From positions 9,250,501-9,314,500 of the forward strand of contig NC_059547.1 in NCBI RefSeq assembly GCF_905220415.1: 64,000 nt of DNA, given 5' to 3'. A model generated the notes under the pieces. That model saw only the letters and a program-made list of their open reading frames with translations. It was not told where the DNA came from and did not search any database. Made by a program: the position numbers and the translations under genes. The DNA comes from Colias croceus. Its lineage: Eukaryota > Arthropoda > Insecta > Lepidoptera > Pieridae. This document shows, piece after piece, positions 13,473 through 24,809 of the stretch. Within the stretch, counting starts at the first letter, position 1. Each line of letters begins with the position of its first letter.

Positions 13473-13969
13473 AAGAAGATTTGAAAAGCTTTGACAATAA
13501 GATAACAAGAAGAACATTTTAACGCATATAATTGCGCCCTGCAATATGTCCCTCACTCAGTTAGAACAACTCAAGCCCAAATTCAACCAGGAGATCTCTA
13601 TAAATATTCACAGATTATAAATATGCGTATAGTTATGTGAAAGAAATATTTTTCTGAACCAAACGTACCTCTACCAGGAATATGAATTCAATAGTTCGGT
13701 AGGGAGCATGATAAATGCGAGGAAATGTTCAATTACTCGAGGCGCGTCAGGGAGTCAGCATTAACACACAATATTATATTCTGTTATCCGCTGTACAACG
13801 ACCATAGTTTATAGTATTTCAATGTTTTACGTATCAAAAACATCATTTTGTTTCTTAAATGCCATTTTATGTTCGAGGCTTGTTTGTTGATTTAATACAT
13901 TTTCTTTCAATTCTGTGTTTATTTTTGGTTATATTTTCACCTAAATTGACTTTTTCAGGCTTTCTTATA

Positions 13970-14197
13970 TCACTACATAGTAAGTATAAAAAAAAGTCGC
14001 TTTCTCTGTACCTATATCCCTATGTCCCTTTGTGTGCTTAAATCTTAAAAACTACGCAACGGATTTTGATGCGGTTTTTTTAATAGATAGAGTTTTATAC
14101 TAGAACCTTCCTCTTGAATCAAGATGTAGGTTTTAGTATATAATTTAATTTATTAGATTTTAGACAAAGCGGGCGAAGCCGCGGGTGGTAAGCTAGT
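13970..14197 (+). mobile_element. Helitron-like repeat with CTAGT end
   Basis: It contains 'gtcgctttctctgt', 'aaaactacgcaacggatttt' and a 3' end 'gcgggcgaagccgcgggtgg' followed by CTAGT. The copy at 8437-8620 matches it except for the 3' end. No coding sequence is present. Confidence 0.65.
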
Positions 14198-14354
14198 TAT
14201 TATATAAAAATTAAAATATATACGTAAGCAATCGAATGTCATTGATAACATGTGTTCCTATCTTAATTTTATTATCTTGGAAAATCTTGGGAAAATATTA
14301 TTTTAGACGAAACGAAAGTTGTTATTGCGTCTGTTTTTAGTTTTAAGTTTCTGG

Positions 14355-14573
14355 TATAAGCAGAATCTCAATTGTGATCCCGTCCGATTAGGGCCCTTCT
14401 GGCCTCCTCCACTCAAGCGACAGCTCAAGCCGAGGTTCGTGGTCCCCGTCAAGGGGGGACGCCCTTGTGCATGTCGCTACCAGGGTGAACCTTCAGTTCA
14501 CCCCCGCGTCCGCGTTAAAATGTAGTAGCCCTTCTGGCTAACATTGAGAAACACCTTACAAAAAAAAAAAAAA
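14355..14573 (+). repeat. LINE-derived 3' tail with poly(A)
   Basis: A GC-rich block in AT-rich surroundings ('gggcccttctggcctcctcc', 'cgcgtccgcgttaaaa') ends in a run of about 14 adenines (14560-14573). This is the shape of a 5'-truncated non-LTR retrotransposon 3' end. No reverse transcriptase remains, and the clade cannot be told. Confidence 0.5.
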
Positions 14574-15171
14574 TCAATTGTGAATTTATTAGAACTTTGA
14601 AAAGTTCATACAGTGACCAAATGCAATCCAACTCCGATGAACTATAAAGGTACCGTAACACAACGCTACGATACTACTTAATATTTATAACAAGGAAGCC
14701 CTGTGTGGCCGCACCATTGCACTGATCTGATTTGATACGATCTAATGTGAGATAGATGTCCAGATAGAAGCCAGGTGGGCGTTTGTAAATGTATAATATA
14801 ATGTTTAATGCTATGTGTGGTAATGCTTTGATTGTTTAGCAGTTGGTAGCTTGTTATTTTAAATGCGATGTTAAAAATAATAATTTAAATTTAATTGCTA
14901 TTTTCTTCGCCTTAAATAATGTTAACTTACAATTTTAAAATTAACTTACAATAATTATGAAGAAAAGGTTTGTTTGTATGGATACAGTTCAGTCGTAAGG
15001 CTGTTTTTTATTAGAGTCTTTTTATAAAAATTAAAAAATTGAACTACATAGGTAAAAAAAGTAATTGATAGGGTTAAAAATTAAAATATTATAACAGTAA
15101 ATTGCTGCTGAAAATTAAAGTGCTTCCGTATGACTCGCCTCTAAAAATTTAAGCACTTTCGGCTTAGAAAA

Positions 15172-15316
15172 AAGAGCGAGCACACAATATGTCAGAAGAC
15201 ACATATTTGGCAAGATTCAAAGATACCAAAATCGTCGCCTTACTACATGACGTGATGGTATTGCCATGCCCTTGAAATTTTAATCTCGACGCGCCTAAAG
15301 AATTTTCATTTAAAAA
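15172..15316 (-). repeat. GAAGT-ended repeat, core type 3, copy 1
   Basis: It is homologous, in inverted orientation, to 28127-28275. Shared text includes 'gtcag', 'gcaagattcaaa', 'gtgatggtattgc', 'aattttaatctc' and 'acgcgcctaaag'. The GAAGT terminus is eroded here to 'gtcagaagacac'. Confidence 0.65.
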
Positions 15317-15614
15317 ATCTGCTATTTTTTTAATCAGCAAAATCAAGCGCTCTAGTGTAAGTTTTACGCTTACAATTTTGAACAAATATCACTACGAACG
15401 GGATAGTTAACGAGCTATATATTCATAACAAAGCCGTCGTGACTGACGTTTTGCAATAACTGAATTCTGTTCAATCTGTGCCTGAATAGGGTTGCCAGGT
15501 ATTAAAATGTTTTATCATTATTCATTCTAATATTATTAACGCAAAAGTTTGTACGACGGATATGGATGTTAAGAAAATTAACATTCATACGGATGTTAAT
15601 TTTCTTTTTTTTTT

Positions 15615-15830
15615 GAAGTGAAACTTCTTTATCGGGGTTGGAAAAAAATTTAGTGTAACATTTTTTCGTTACGCGTGACATTTTTCCGTTACGCGCCGTC
15701 TTTTTCTTATCGCTACCACGCGTGATGCGAAGTATTTCTGTAAAGTTGCACATAGTAAATTATTTTTTGAAAAATAAGGTCATAAAGAAGTTTCACTTCT
15801 TACGTGTGTACACTAGTACACGCACGCATT
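15615..15830 (+). mobile_element. GAAGT-ended MITE, core type 1, copy 1
   Basis: Terminal inverted repeats gaagtgaaacttcttta and taaagaagtttcacttc (15615-15799) are followed by an asymmetric GTGTAC-rich edge running to about 15830. The interior carries a duplicated 'cgttacgcg' motif and 'aattattttttgaaaaataa'. The end motif GAAGT-gaa-ACTTC is itself self-complementary. Homologous copies lie at 19868-20067 and 27046-27239 in the other orientation. Confidence 0.8.
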
Positions 15831-15839
15831 TTTTTTCTT

Positions 15840-15971
15840 TCTAGTTACTCTATTACGTACCTAAAACCACTGGGCGGATTACGCTGAAAATATTCCAAGA
15901 GTATAGGTTATACAGAGCTACCTATTGAAAAATAACACATGCCGCGGGTGAAACCGCGGGGCACAGCTAGT
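15840..15971 (+). repeat. Helitron-like 3' end fragment
   Basis: The 3' part ends 'gccgcgggtgaaaccgcggg' then gcacagCTAGT. The 5' part grades into the flank of the GAAGT-ended element. Confidence 0.6.
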
Positions 15972-17294
15972 AACAATCTAAAATTATATAAGTTGTAATT
16001 TATTCTTAAAACCATTTCAATAAAAATCTCAAGAACAATCTAAATTATTATTTATCGAAGCTTGATACAACGTTAATATTACAGAAAATAATATTGTAAA
16101 CATTTAACCTCTGAACCACTCCATTCTGAGAAACATTTAAAACTAGATACCTACAAGAAGAAGCGTTATGATAAAACACAATAAAAAAAATCAAATTGGC
16201 TAATTAATATCGTAGGAATATGTTCAAGGCGAGAATTTATAAAGCAACGAAAGGCCCTATTAACAATCGAAAATTTGTTTTACTTTAGGACTAAAACACC
16301 AAGAAGAAAACAACGCGATATTTTGCGGAACCCTAAAATGTATATATGAATGAATTTCGCTACAAGCGTGTAATTGAGTCAGCGGTTTGTCGTGACGTTA
16401 AATAATTCATAACTCTATATTTTTATTAAAATACTGATTGAAACCAGAGTTTATTGGATAGAATATTATGACAGCATTATTATATCATAGCTTTGTGTTA
16501 TTATGACGTTGAGGTGGATATAAATAGGGATGTAAACTGTAATTTTAGAAATGTATTGATTTGTTAGTATGTATATTGTATACTTATTATTTGTTCTTAT
16601 TATTTTCCAGTTTTTAAAATCACAAGATAAGATTTTAAGGGGCCACAACTACATACAACTAAATTAAACTATATACTAAGTACACGGAAAATACAAAAAA
16701 ATCACACATCTTTAATGCTCTTGGTAAAGCTTCGACTTGAATTAATCGTCGGACTATCAAGCAGAAAATTAAATATTGCATCTGAGAATCAGTCACACTT
16801 TATTTTATTTAAAAAAGCCATGGAAATAATAATGTCTATCAGATTTGTATATTATTTAGGACTAACACAATCGAAACAAAAACTTTCTAGCAAAAAACTT
16901 TCTAGCACAACATCTAAATAGTGTACCAATAAAAATTATTTATTCGACAAATATGAATAAATATCGTAAATCTTGAGCGTTTTTCACTATGTTATTGTTA
17001 GTTCAACTTATTTACATCATAATTCCCAATCAAGAGTTGTCTGGGAAGCAGTTTGTGTATCCGCTTGTTATCTTGTAGAAATATATCTTCCTTATATAAA
17101 CATTTTCTAGAACTGTTTTACTGTTAAAACCCTTTTAACACTGCCCATCTATTATAATTACATATACTAATTTAAATATTACAGGAAATGAGAGTGTACT
17201 GTTTTATAATTAAAATTGTAATTGTAAATTAATCCAGCGTAACGAAAATAAATAATTATAAGTAAAATATGTAGTTGTTATTATAACATAAGCT
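15972..17294. other. AT-rich DNA left of the mariner, no gene recognised
   Basis: Only short chance open frames are present, and no repeat family was recognised. Confidence 0.5.
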
Positions 17295-17296
17295 TA

Positions 17297-18596
17297 CGAG
17301 GGCGATTCAATAAATACTTAGCCTAGAAAAAGTATACGAAAATTTTGGAAAAGTAGCAATTTATTTTTCAACATAGTCTCCTTTTAGTTCGATATACTTA
17401 GTCCAGCGATGCTCCAACTTTTTTAACCCGTCCGAAAAATATGTTTTCTCAAACTCTGTAAAATAGGCCTCCGTGGCAGCGATAACCTCCTCATTTGATC
17501 CATATCTATTCCCGGCGAGGGATTTTTTCAGATTAGGAAACAGAAAGATCCATATCTATTCCCAGGGGCTAAATCTGGAGAATACGGTGGATAAAGCAGC
17601 AATTCGTAGCATAATTCGACCAATTTGGCCATGGCAATGGCAGAGGTGTGAACCAGTGCGTTGTCGTGGTGTAACAGCACCTTTTTCTTAGCCAGATGGG
17701 GTCGTTTTTTCTTTAATTCGGCGTCGAATCGGTCCAATAAATTGGCATAGTAAAGCCCTGTAATTGGTTTACCCTTCTCGAGGTAATCGATGTAGACAAC
17801 TCCTTGTGAATCCCAGAAAATGGTGACCATAACTTTTGTGGCCGATTTTACAGTTATCGCCTTCTTTGGAGTACGTTCCCCGGTCTGGATCCATTGTTTT
17901 GAATGCTCCTTGGTCTCTGGTGTGTACTAGTGAATCCAAGTTTCATCGACTGTCACAAAACGACGCAAAAACTCCCCTGGATTCCGCTTAAACAACGCCA
18001 AACACGTCTCCGACGTGGGCTCACTGTTGCACTTGTTTTCCGGTGTGAGTAAATGCGGCACCCATCGCGCCGACAGCTTTCTCATGCCGAGTTCCTCGTG
18101 AAGAATATGATTGACTGTTCTTTCTGAAATGCCTACAGTCTCAGCTAGCTCCCGAACCTTCAATCGGCGATCTGTCAATACGAGATCATGGATTTTTTTA
18201 ATGTTTTCCTCCGTAGCAGCTGTTTTTGGTGCACCTGGACGTGGTTCATCAAAAACCGACGTACGGCCACGTGCAAACTCGTTGAACCAATTCTTGAGGG
18301 TGGCTATCGATGGAGAAGAGTCACCGTACACAGCATCCAAGCGGCCTTTGATTTCGATACGCTCTTTCCCGTCCAAAAATAGGAATCGAATCACCGAACG
18401 ATATTGCTCTTTTTCCATTTTTGTAAAACCGATCGATACGTTCGCTTCCATAGGTTGTCAAATTAAAACAAATGAAGGGATTGGAATGAAAATTTAAAAA
18501 AATACTTAAAAAAGAATGAGCTACACTGTGGTAAACCTATTTTGAAACAATAGCGCCCCCTGGTGATGAGGCTAGGTACTTATTGAATGCACCAGG
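17297..18596 (-). mobile_element. mariner DNA transposon, 1300 bp, inactive
   Basis: Imperfect terminal inverted repeats of roughly 25-30 bp (left inner part attcaataaatacttagcct, right complement attcaataagtacctagcct) lie exactly inside a TA target on each side (17295-17296 and 18597-18598). The length of 1300 bp is normal for mariner. The transposase frame runs on the minus strand from 18451 to 17361 and is broken. The termini look intact enough to be recognised, but mobilisation would need transposase from another copy. Confidence 0.93.
17361..18451 (-). pseudogene. mariner transposase, DD34D, broken
   Basis: This would be a cut-and-paste transposase of the Tc1/mariner superfamily. The frame starts at ATG 18451 with MEANVSIGFTKMEKEQY. 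Visible parts are the N-terminal HTH region (about residues 10-60), RPGAP (71-75), a second HTH with ISERTVNHIL (108-117), WVPHLL (130-135), and the first catalytic Asp in VDETWIH (D169). Codon 175 is TAG where the family has His or Tyr before YTPE. The frame then stays open through the second Asp in HHDNA (D263). The third Asp, expected at residue 298 after LAP, is replaced by Asn within a 17-bp patch that also shifts the frame. The normal C-terminus (LEHRWTKYIELKGDYVEK) is readable in the shifted frame to TAA at 17361-17363. The protein as encoded is non-functional. Confidence 0.93.
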
Positions 18597-18598
18597 TA

Positions 18599-18743
18599 GG
18601 TCATCACGTAATGGTCGCGGAAGAATTCTAATCAATACCCGCGGCCCCATCATTAAAGCGGCTCGACGGAACACAGTGGAGTTTTAGTCGGTAAGAATCC
18701 GACATAACCCACGGCTCCTTCCCCGGGCTCATAAAACAAATTT
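18599..18743 (+). repeat. LINE-like GC-rich fragment next to the mariner
   Basis: The text 'gcggccccatcattaaagcg' followed by 'cgacataacccacggctcct' resembles a 3' region of a lepidopteran non-LTR element. It has no open frame and no poly(A) tail here, because it runs into another repeat at about 18744. Confidence 0.4.
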
Positions 18744-18930
18744 GCTCATAAAATAAAAACTACTGGGCCTATCCGAATAAAATTTTTATGGGACCAATTC
18801 GACACTATCCCGCGTCGAACAAAAAAAGAATCACGTAAATCGGTTCAGAAACCTCGGAGTAATCGGTGTACATACATAAAAAAAAACATACCGGCCGAAT
18901 TGATAGCCTCCTCCTTTTTTGAAGTCGGTT
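18744..18930 (+). repeat. Repeat ending in aagtcggtt, copy 1
   Basis: It shares 'tcataaaataaaaactactg', 'cctcggagtaatcggtgtac' and 'cataccggccgaattgata' with 48462-48658. This copy keeps about 35 bp ('cccgcgtcgaac...gaatcacg') that is deleted in the other. The 5' aaccgactt end seen in the other copy is not visible here. Confidence 0.75.
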
Positions 18931-19735
18931 AAAAATAAAAATAATTTATTTAAAAAATATCATGAACAGCATAATAAGGATGTTTTATTGATATTTTAAA
19001 TTTAGACTATAATATATTTGTTATACAACAAAAACTTAAATTAGATGTTATATAAGTTTCCTCTAAATAAATGCACCTGCAATTATTATTGAAGTAAGAA
19101 TTTATCTTATTCCATAATCATACACGCGGGAACGGAATCGACAGCTAATTGAAAATGTTTTATTTATTTTCATTTAATAGCCACTAAGTAACTGGCAACA
19201 TTACAGCATCAGCAAGAACCAAGTTCCAATCGTCATTTATCATACGTGATAAATATGACTCGTGTTAGACTTGCAGGTGCAAACGTGGTGTCGACACGTA
19301 AAAAAAATCAAAATAAATGACGTCCGCGTACCTACAACATTCAATTCAATCGATAGGCTACAATAATATTAATGATCAATCATAATTCTACCCTTGCTTA
19401 TAAATATTAACTCTTTTAAATGAGATTCGGATGCAACCTCTTTTTCATTCATTGATTTTATAATCTGTGCGCTCGGTTTTCCCGCCTTTGGTATTCTGTA
19501 GGCAAAATGTAGGTACACAATTTTTTTTTGTGTGTGTGAATTGATTTATGTATGTATACACGACATGAGTTTATGTAATAACAAATTATTGTACGGATAT
19601 GAAGTGCATTGAAGCAAATATTGATCTTTTGCAGATTGGATGAAAATGTAATTTCAAAGAAGATTCTTTACCAGTATTTTGAAATATTTCTATATTATTA
19701 GTTTTACAAACTAACAATATAAGTAGATTATATTA
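18931..19735. other. AT-rich DNA, no gene recognised
   Basis: No coding, RNA or repeat feature could be supported. Confidence 0.5.
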
Positions 19736-19779
19736 TATAATTAACTAACAGGGATCAATATCCCTGTTAGTTAATTATA
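19736..19779. repeat. Perfect hairpin, 20-bp stem, 4-nt loop
   Basis: The stem tataattaactaacagggat (19736-19755) is followed by loop caat and then the exact complement (19760-19779). No transposon end or terminator context was recognised around it. Confidence 0.9.
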
Positions 19780-19867
19780 ATACTCAGTACTTACTTAATA
19801 AACGATACATAGAAAAAAATGTGACAGCGCGTCTTTATAGAAGACAATTAACTATTATGCTATAAAA

Positions 19868-20067
19868 CGCACACGTAAGAAGTGAAACTACTTTATGACC
19901 TTATTTTTCAAAAAATAATTTACTATAGGTATGCAGCTTTACAGAAATACGTCGAATCACGCGTGGCAGGGATAAGAAAAAGTTGGCGCGTAACGGAAAA
20001 ATGTCACGCGTAACGAAAAAATCTTACACTAAATTTTTTTCCAACCCCGATAAAGAAGTTTCACTTC
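19868..20067 (-). mobile_element. GAAGT-ended MITE, core type 1, copy 2
   Basis: This is an inverted copy of the element at 15615-15830, with gaagtgaaac at 19879 and taaagaagtttcacttc ending at 20067. The core has the same two 'taacg' blocks and 'cgaatcacgcgtgg'. The edge 'cgcacacgtaa' precedes it. Confidence 0.8.
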
Positions 20068-20756
20068 AAAAAAATCCAACAGCAGTCTCTACAAGAAATA
20101 TTAGTAAAAAACAATAACGTTATTTAATAAATAGACACAGGTTAATATAATAGAAACAATGAATGTAAGAGACATTACAAATAACAAGTATTTAGTGCGC
20201 GGCGTCACGCTGTGAAAGTCTCTTTGATTAAGCACTGCCATTACTTGCTATTGTAATGTATGGATTTATTACTGTTTTTAAGATTGACGGAGATTATTGT
20301 AGCTAGAAATAAAATATATGGTACTAAAATGGACTTGGGTTCGATGATAGTTATATATTAGTTTAAAGAATGGCTATTTTTTATCTGGTGAGGTTTTCTG
20401 TAAAATGTTGGAAGGAAATAAATAGAATGGGAGTAACAAATAATTAATTATAGATCAAATTCTTCTCCCTACATTATTCACGAAATATGGATTTGTTAAA
20501 TTTAAAATAATAAAATAAGTTCAAAACAAATACATTAAGGAAAAAAGTGAGTACACCTGAGATGTATACCATTAATTGTAGATTATATATATTTAACAGT
20601 TTTATGTACCATTACAAATTTTACATAATATTAAAAGAAAAGGAAACATTCATAGCACATAAGGCAACCTTATCGCTTATCAGTGATCTCTTCCAGGCTG
20701 CCCAGTAGATATTAGATGTAGATTCTACGATTAAATTGAATAAGAATAAGAAGAAT
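20068..20756. other. AT-rich DNA, no gene recognised
   Basis: No coding, RNA or repeat feature could be supported. Confidence 0.5.
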
Positions 20757-21485
20757 AAAAGGGCGTAGGGATGTGACGACCCCATCGCCCACGGTTGGAA
20801 TATCTGTTGTCTACGTGACACCGAGATTCCGATTCTCGATTCCGCGGGAACCGAGTGCTCCCGGGGGAGGCCCCTGTCTTCATCTCCGGCTTGCCTTCAC
20901 CGGCTGGTCGGAGTGAAGCCTGACGAGGACAGGACCCCCCACCTCTGGCTTGCCTTAACCGGCCGGCCAGAGTGGAGTCGCGAGAGCTTTTAGCTCGAAG
21001 GGTGGATGCGAAGCGTAAGTGGCGAGTGGGCACGTGATGCTGGACCCTCAGGGAGTGCGTGATCGTAGTTTAAAGTCCAGGGACGCCTCTCCACCCTTAG
21101 CTGCTCACAATATGTTGCCCTCTTGTCGCACTATTGCAGCGACTTATTTCGGGGGCCCATACAGTGAGAGGGCGAGTCACCACCTGCCAACATATTTTTA
21201 CTTTCTTTTAGTAGAAAGGCAGGTGCCATAGTTTCCCATAGTCCCCAATACCAGCCCATTTAGCATCCCAATCCATAGCCCAATTATTAAATTTCCATAC
21301 CCTGCAATAGTCCTACATCGGCCGCGGACTGCCTAGGGCTGTATCTCTATAGTGCAGTCATGGGCAGGCTGCGGCTGGTGTCCCACAACACATTAAAATT
21401 CTCGAAAGGGCCTCTGCGTGTTGGATCCGTGTCCCCACGTAAGCCTTCCAAAGATCCGGGTACCGTCCTTCTGGTGGTACCCGAG
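20757..21485 (+). repeat. GC-rich LINE-derived block (probable 3' region)
   Basis: About 0.7 kb of markedly GC-richer DNA inside AT-rich surroundings. It contains an internal near-repeat of 'tggcttgccttaaccggccg' and 'cggcttgccttcaccggctg', and phrases such as 'gggccacagtg'-like blocks and 'tcgggggcccatacagtgag' that resemble 3' untranslated regions of lepidopteran non-LTR retrotransposons. Short open frames on both strands have no recognisable domain. The assignment is by composition and remembered similarity only. Confidence 0.4.
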
Positions 21486-21959
21486 TATTATGGAAAGAAG
21501 AATAATAATTTACACAAAATTAAGTAATTTCAAGTAACATAAGTATCAAGAATGCTATTTCCACGGATGCACAAGATGTACTATTATACAATACAAATCG
21601 TATCGGAAAGGCGTTCTGTCATAAATTAAACTATGACACACACATTAATCACTATTTAGCTGTGTGTTGCAGTAGTTGCTTGCATCGGTAGCATCAGAGG
21701 GCCATTGAGACAGCGAAAAACGTAATATAAAATACTTGGATAATTATAAGGTTTGTAAATACACAAGATAATATGGACAGTGGACTTAAACAGTTAACGA
21801 GTGATAGAAAAAGATTTAAAAAAATCTAAGTTTTATGAATTTAAATTATTTGATTTGGTAAATCTGAAAAATAAATACTTATATAATATGTTCTCATATA
21901 CAATATTATTGTGTATGCCCGTGTTTACATTGAAGTGATTTATAGTTATTTTTGTTTTC
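21486..21959. other. AT-rich DNA, no gene recognised
   Basis: No coding, RNA or repeat feature could be supported. Confidence 0.45.
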
Positions 21960-22231
21960 AGCTGATATGAGCCCGCTATTGAGCTTTCCAGCTCGCGGCA
22001 TCGGTTCACGTTCTCGTTCCCGTGGGATTTCCGGGATAAAACCTATCCTATGACCTTTCTCGGGTATCAAAATATCTCTATACCAAATTTCATGCAAATT
22101 GGTTCAGTAGTTATTAAGGCGTAATCACGCCTTAAACGAAAGTAACTCTGTCTGTCTGTCTCTCTGTCTCACTCAATCGAGTAACAGACAGACAGACAGA
22201 GTTACTTTCGCATTTATAATATTAGTATGGA
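21960..22231 (-). mobile_element. Helitron-like repeat rearranged into foldbacks
   Basis: On the minus strand this is the same family as 24594-24809 and 60419-60633, starting with 'ccatactaatattataaatg'. Compared with those copies the head is duplicated in inverted form. Arms 22137-22159 and 22188-22210 are exact complements (cgaaagtaactctgtctgtc and onward) around a 28-bp spacer. A smaller foldback ttaaggcgt/acgccttaa lies beside them. The CTAGT end is lost. Confidence 0.75.
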
Positions 22232-24593
22232 TTTTGTATTAAAAAAAAATTAAACACTTTATACTTACACTGAGCTTTACTTAAACCAGACTTTAATTCA
22301 TTTTTTTATTTAAAGCTCTGTTAACAAAATTTCCCTTCCACATTTACATTTATAAAACGAAACATATCAATTCCTATCCATGCTAAACGCGGATGGCCTA
22401 GCCGCATACCTAAGAGATGAAACTAGTCCGGCAAATAGGCACCTGCATCAATCATTGCGCGATATGTATCGGCTTTACGCTCTGTGCACTTGCTAGCCCT
22501 TTGTATTGATGGAAACGCGTATAATTCGTGTTTATATCTATGTTTTATTATTAATATTGCGTATTGGGCAAGGTTCTTAGTACGTATGATCAAAGGAAGA
22601 GGTCACACTGTTGCAGTTGGTATTGTAAGCGCAAAAGTTTTTGTTCGTATGTAAGACTTATTAAAATTTAAATCCGCAGACAAAATTATGTAGATAGTTC
22701 TGAACTAACATGACAAATAAGTTATCTCCCTAGAGTATATTATATAGTTAACTAATATGTTTCTAATGTTATCTTATAAGTATTTTTGTTTTATTTTTGA
22801 ACTGCGAAAGCCGAGGCAAGACACTTTTCGTACAAAAGTACGTGGAGCGAAAAAATATAAGTAAGTACATACGTCATAATATAAATACGTTGCAAAAAAA
22901 GTTATCTACATAATTTGTTTGGAGACAAAGTTTCATTATCATTCACCATTTATATCCAACAAATCAGTTGATTAAAAGCTTACTCTATACATTAGATTAA
23001 ACTAGAAAATGGTTTCAGATTAAATATTATTACAAAATAAACGGAGTATCGGAGTATTAATATATTCTCAGAGCACATTTCAATTAAATTTATCTGTTTT
23101 ATTAATGAGAAATAACTTTGATATATATTTTTGTTATGTATGTAATTAATTTAACTCTTACCTATTTTACTTGAAATTTCTTCACAGGGTTGTCACCGCA
23201 TGGAAATATAACTTGCATGTTACGTGGCGTTTATTCTTTCGATTTTTAATTTCTAATTGCTCATTAATACATAAATGTCTAATATTATAATAGGATAATA
23301 TATAGTATCATCTACTTTTGAGTATTGATTGCCATTAAAAATTCAATATTATATTCTCTATTGTCCAAAAAATCGACATATTACTCGACTTAAACAAATA
23401 AGCTTTATACGTATTATTCGATTAATTTTTATTATTCGACCGTTATTTTTAATTGTGTGGAAAATAAGGAAAGAATGAGTACTTCAATATAATAGTACCT
23501 ACATTTATAAGTAAGTGAGTACCTACATTTCTTTCTTTTGTAATTCACTCAGGATATTACATGTAAAGACCAATCATTTTCTACACACAGATGCTAGTGT
23601 TATTATACAAAAACGCTTAATTAAACGTGTTTATACACGAACAATTCTTAGCAACTTTATTGTCTATCTAAAGTCTGTTTTCAGTTATTAAAATATAAAA
23701 TTGTTTTTAAACATACGTTACTCCTAGACAGCTTAATTTACTTAAGTGTACAAATGACAGCAGAGTCATTAAGATTGTCAAACACAAAACACGCATAAAA
23801 CAAGATATTTACATGATGTAATATGAAGATAATGCAAAAACATTGTAGCAAATTATATACGAGTTTGACACAAACTCTATTCACAGCTTAGTGTAGCTTC
23901 AATAACAAAATATTACGCCATTAAAGGATATAATTATAAAGTTATATATGAAACAGTAACAGTACAGTTAACAGTAAAGTTAACAGCACAAATATGAGTT
24001 ATAAACAGCTTATAACAGAGAAAACATTAAAAGAACCGAATCTTATACTCTTCTTCTTTCTGTAGCACGAAGCTTGCTTAAGATTGGGTAACAGATGTAA
24101 ATACAATTTTTCTGATGAGCTAGCATACGTTGTCTTTATACAATTATCTATAACTATATGACATCAAACAACTATAAAATAATCCAAAAATATACATTAA
24201 CCAATGAGAACGCTGTCTTGACCAATGCTGATAATATTTATCCATAGATATATTGATTGTTCGTGAGTGACAACCCTAAGCATTGGTAAGAGCTAAGCGT
24301 CGAATATGCAAATAGCAGATTAGCGCGATACGGCATTGGCTTCCTACAGATAGCATCGGATCTGGCCCCTCATTATGCTTCTATCGTTTGACCCCATTTG
24401 TGACCCAACACGGGTACAAATACTATCGGTTTCCTAATCTTTCTTGTTTAAACTTTGATGATTAGATCGAAACAAATGTTTGGAAAAGCAGAATTCTAGA
24501 ACAATTCTAGAAATATTCTAGAACATTCATGCATAGCTTTTTATATCCTTCTGAAATGTATGTTTTATATATATAGGTATATGTTCCATACTA
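22232..24593. other. AT-rich DNA, no gene recognised
   Basis: No coding, RNA or repeat feature could be supported across this 2.4-kb stretch. Confidence 0.5.
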
Positions 24594-24809
24594 TCCATAC
24601 TAATATTATAAATGCGAAAGTAACTGTCTGTCTGTCTTTTACTCAATCACGCCTATAACTACAGAACCAATTTGCATGCAATTTTGTATAGAGATATTTT
24701 GATATCCGAGAAATTGCAGCATAGGTTTTATCCCGGAAATCCCACGGGATCGGGAACTATGCGGGTATTACTTTGACTGCGCGGGCGAAGCTGCGGGCGG
24801 AAATCTAGT
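24594..24809 (+). mobile_element. Helitron-like repeat, CTGT/CTAGT family
   Basis: It runs from 'tccatactaatattataaat' through a CTGT microsatellite and 'gaaccaatttgcatgc' to 'gcgggcgaagctgcgggcgg' and CTAGT (24805-24809). It is collinear with 60419-60633. No coding sequence is present. Confidence 0.7.

Noticed and set aside
18111..18497. Plus-strand frame of 128 codons
   Set aside because: It is the antisense shadow of the mariner transposase.
20731..21231. Open frames in the GC-rich block on both strands
   Set aside because: No reverse transcriptase or other motif is visible. GC-rich LINE 3' sequence gives long open frames by chance.
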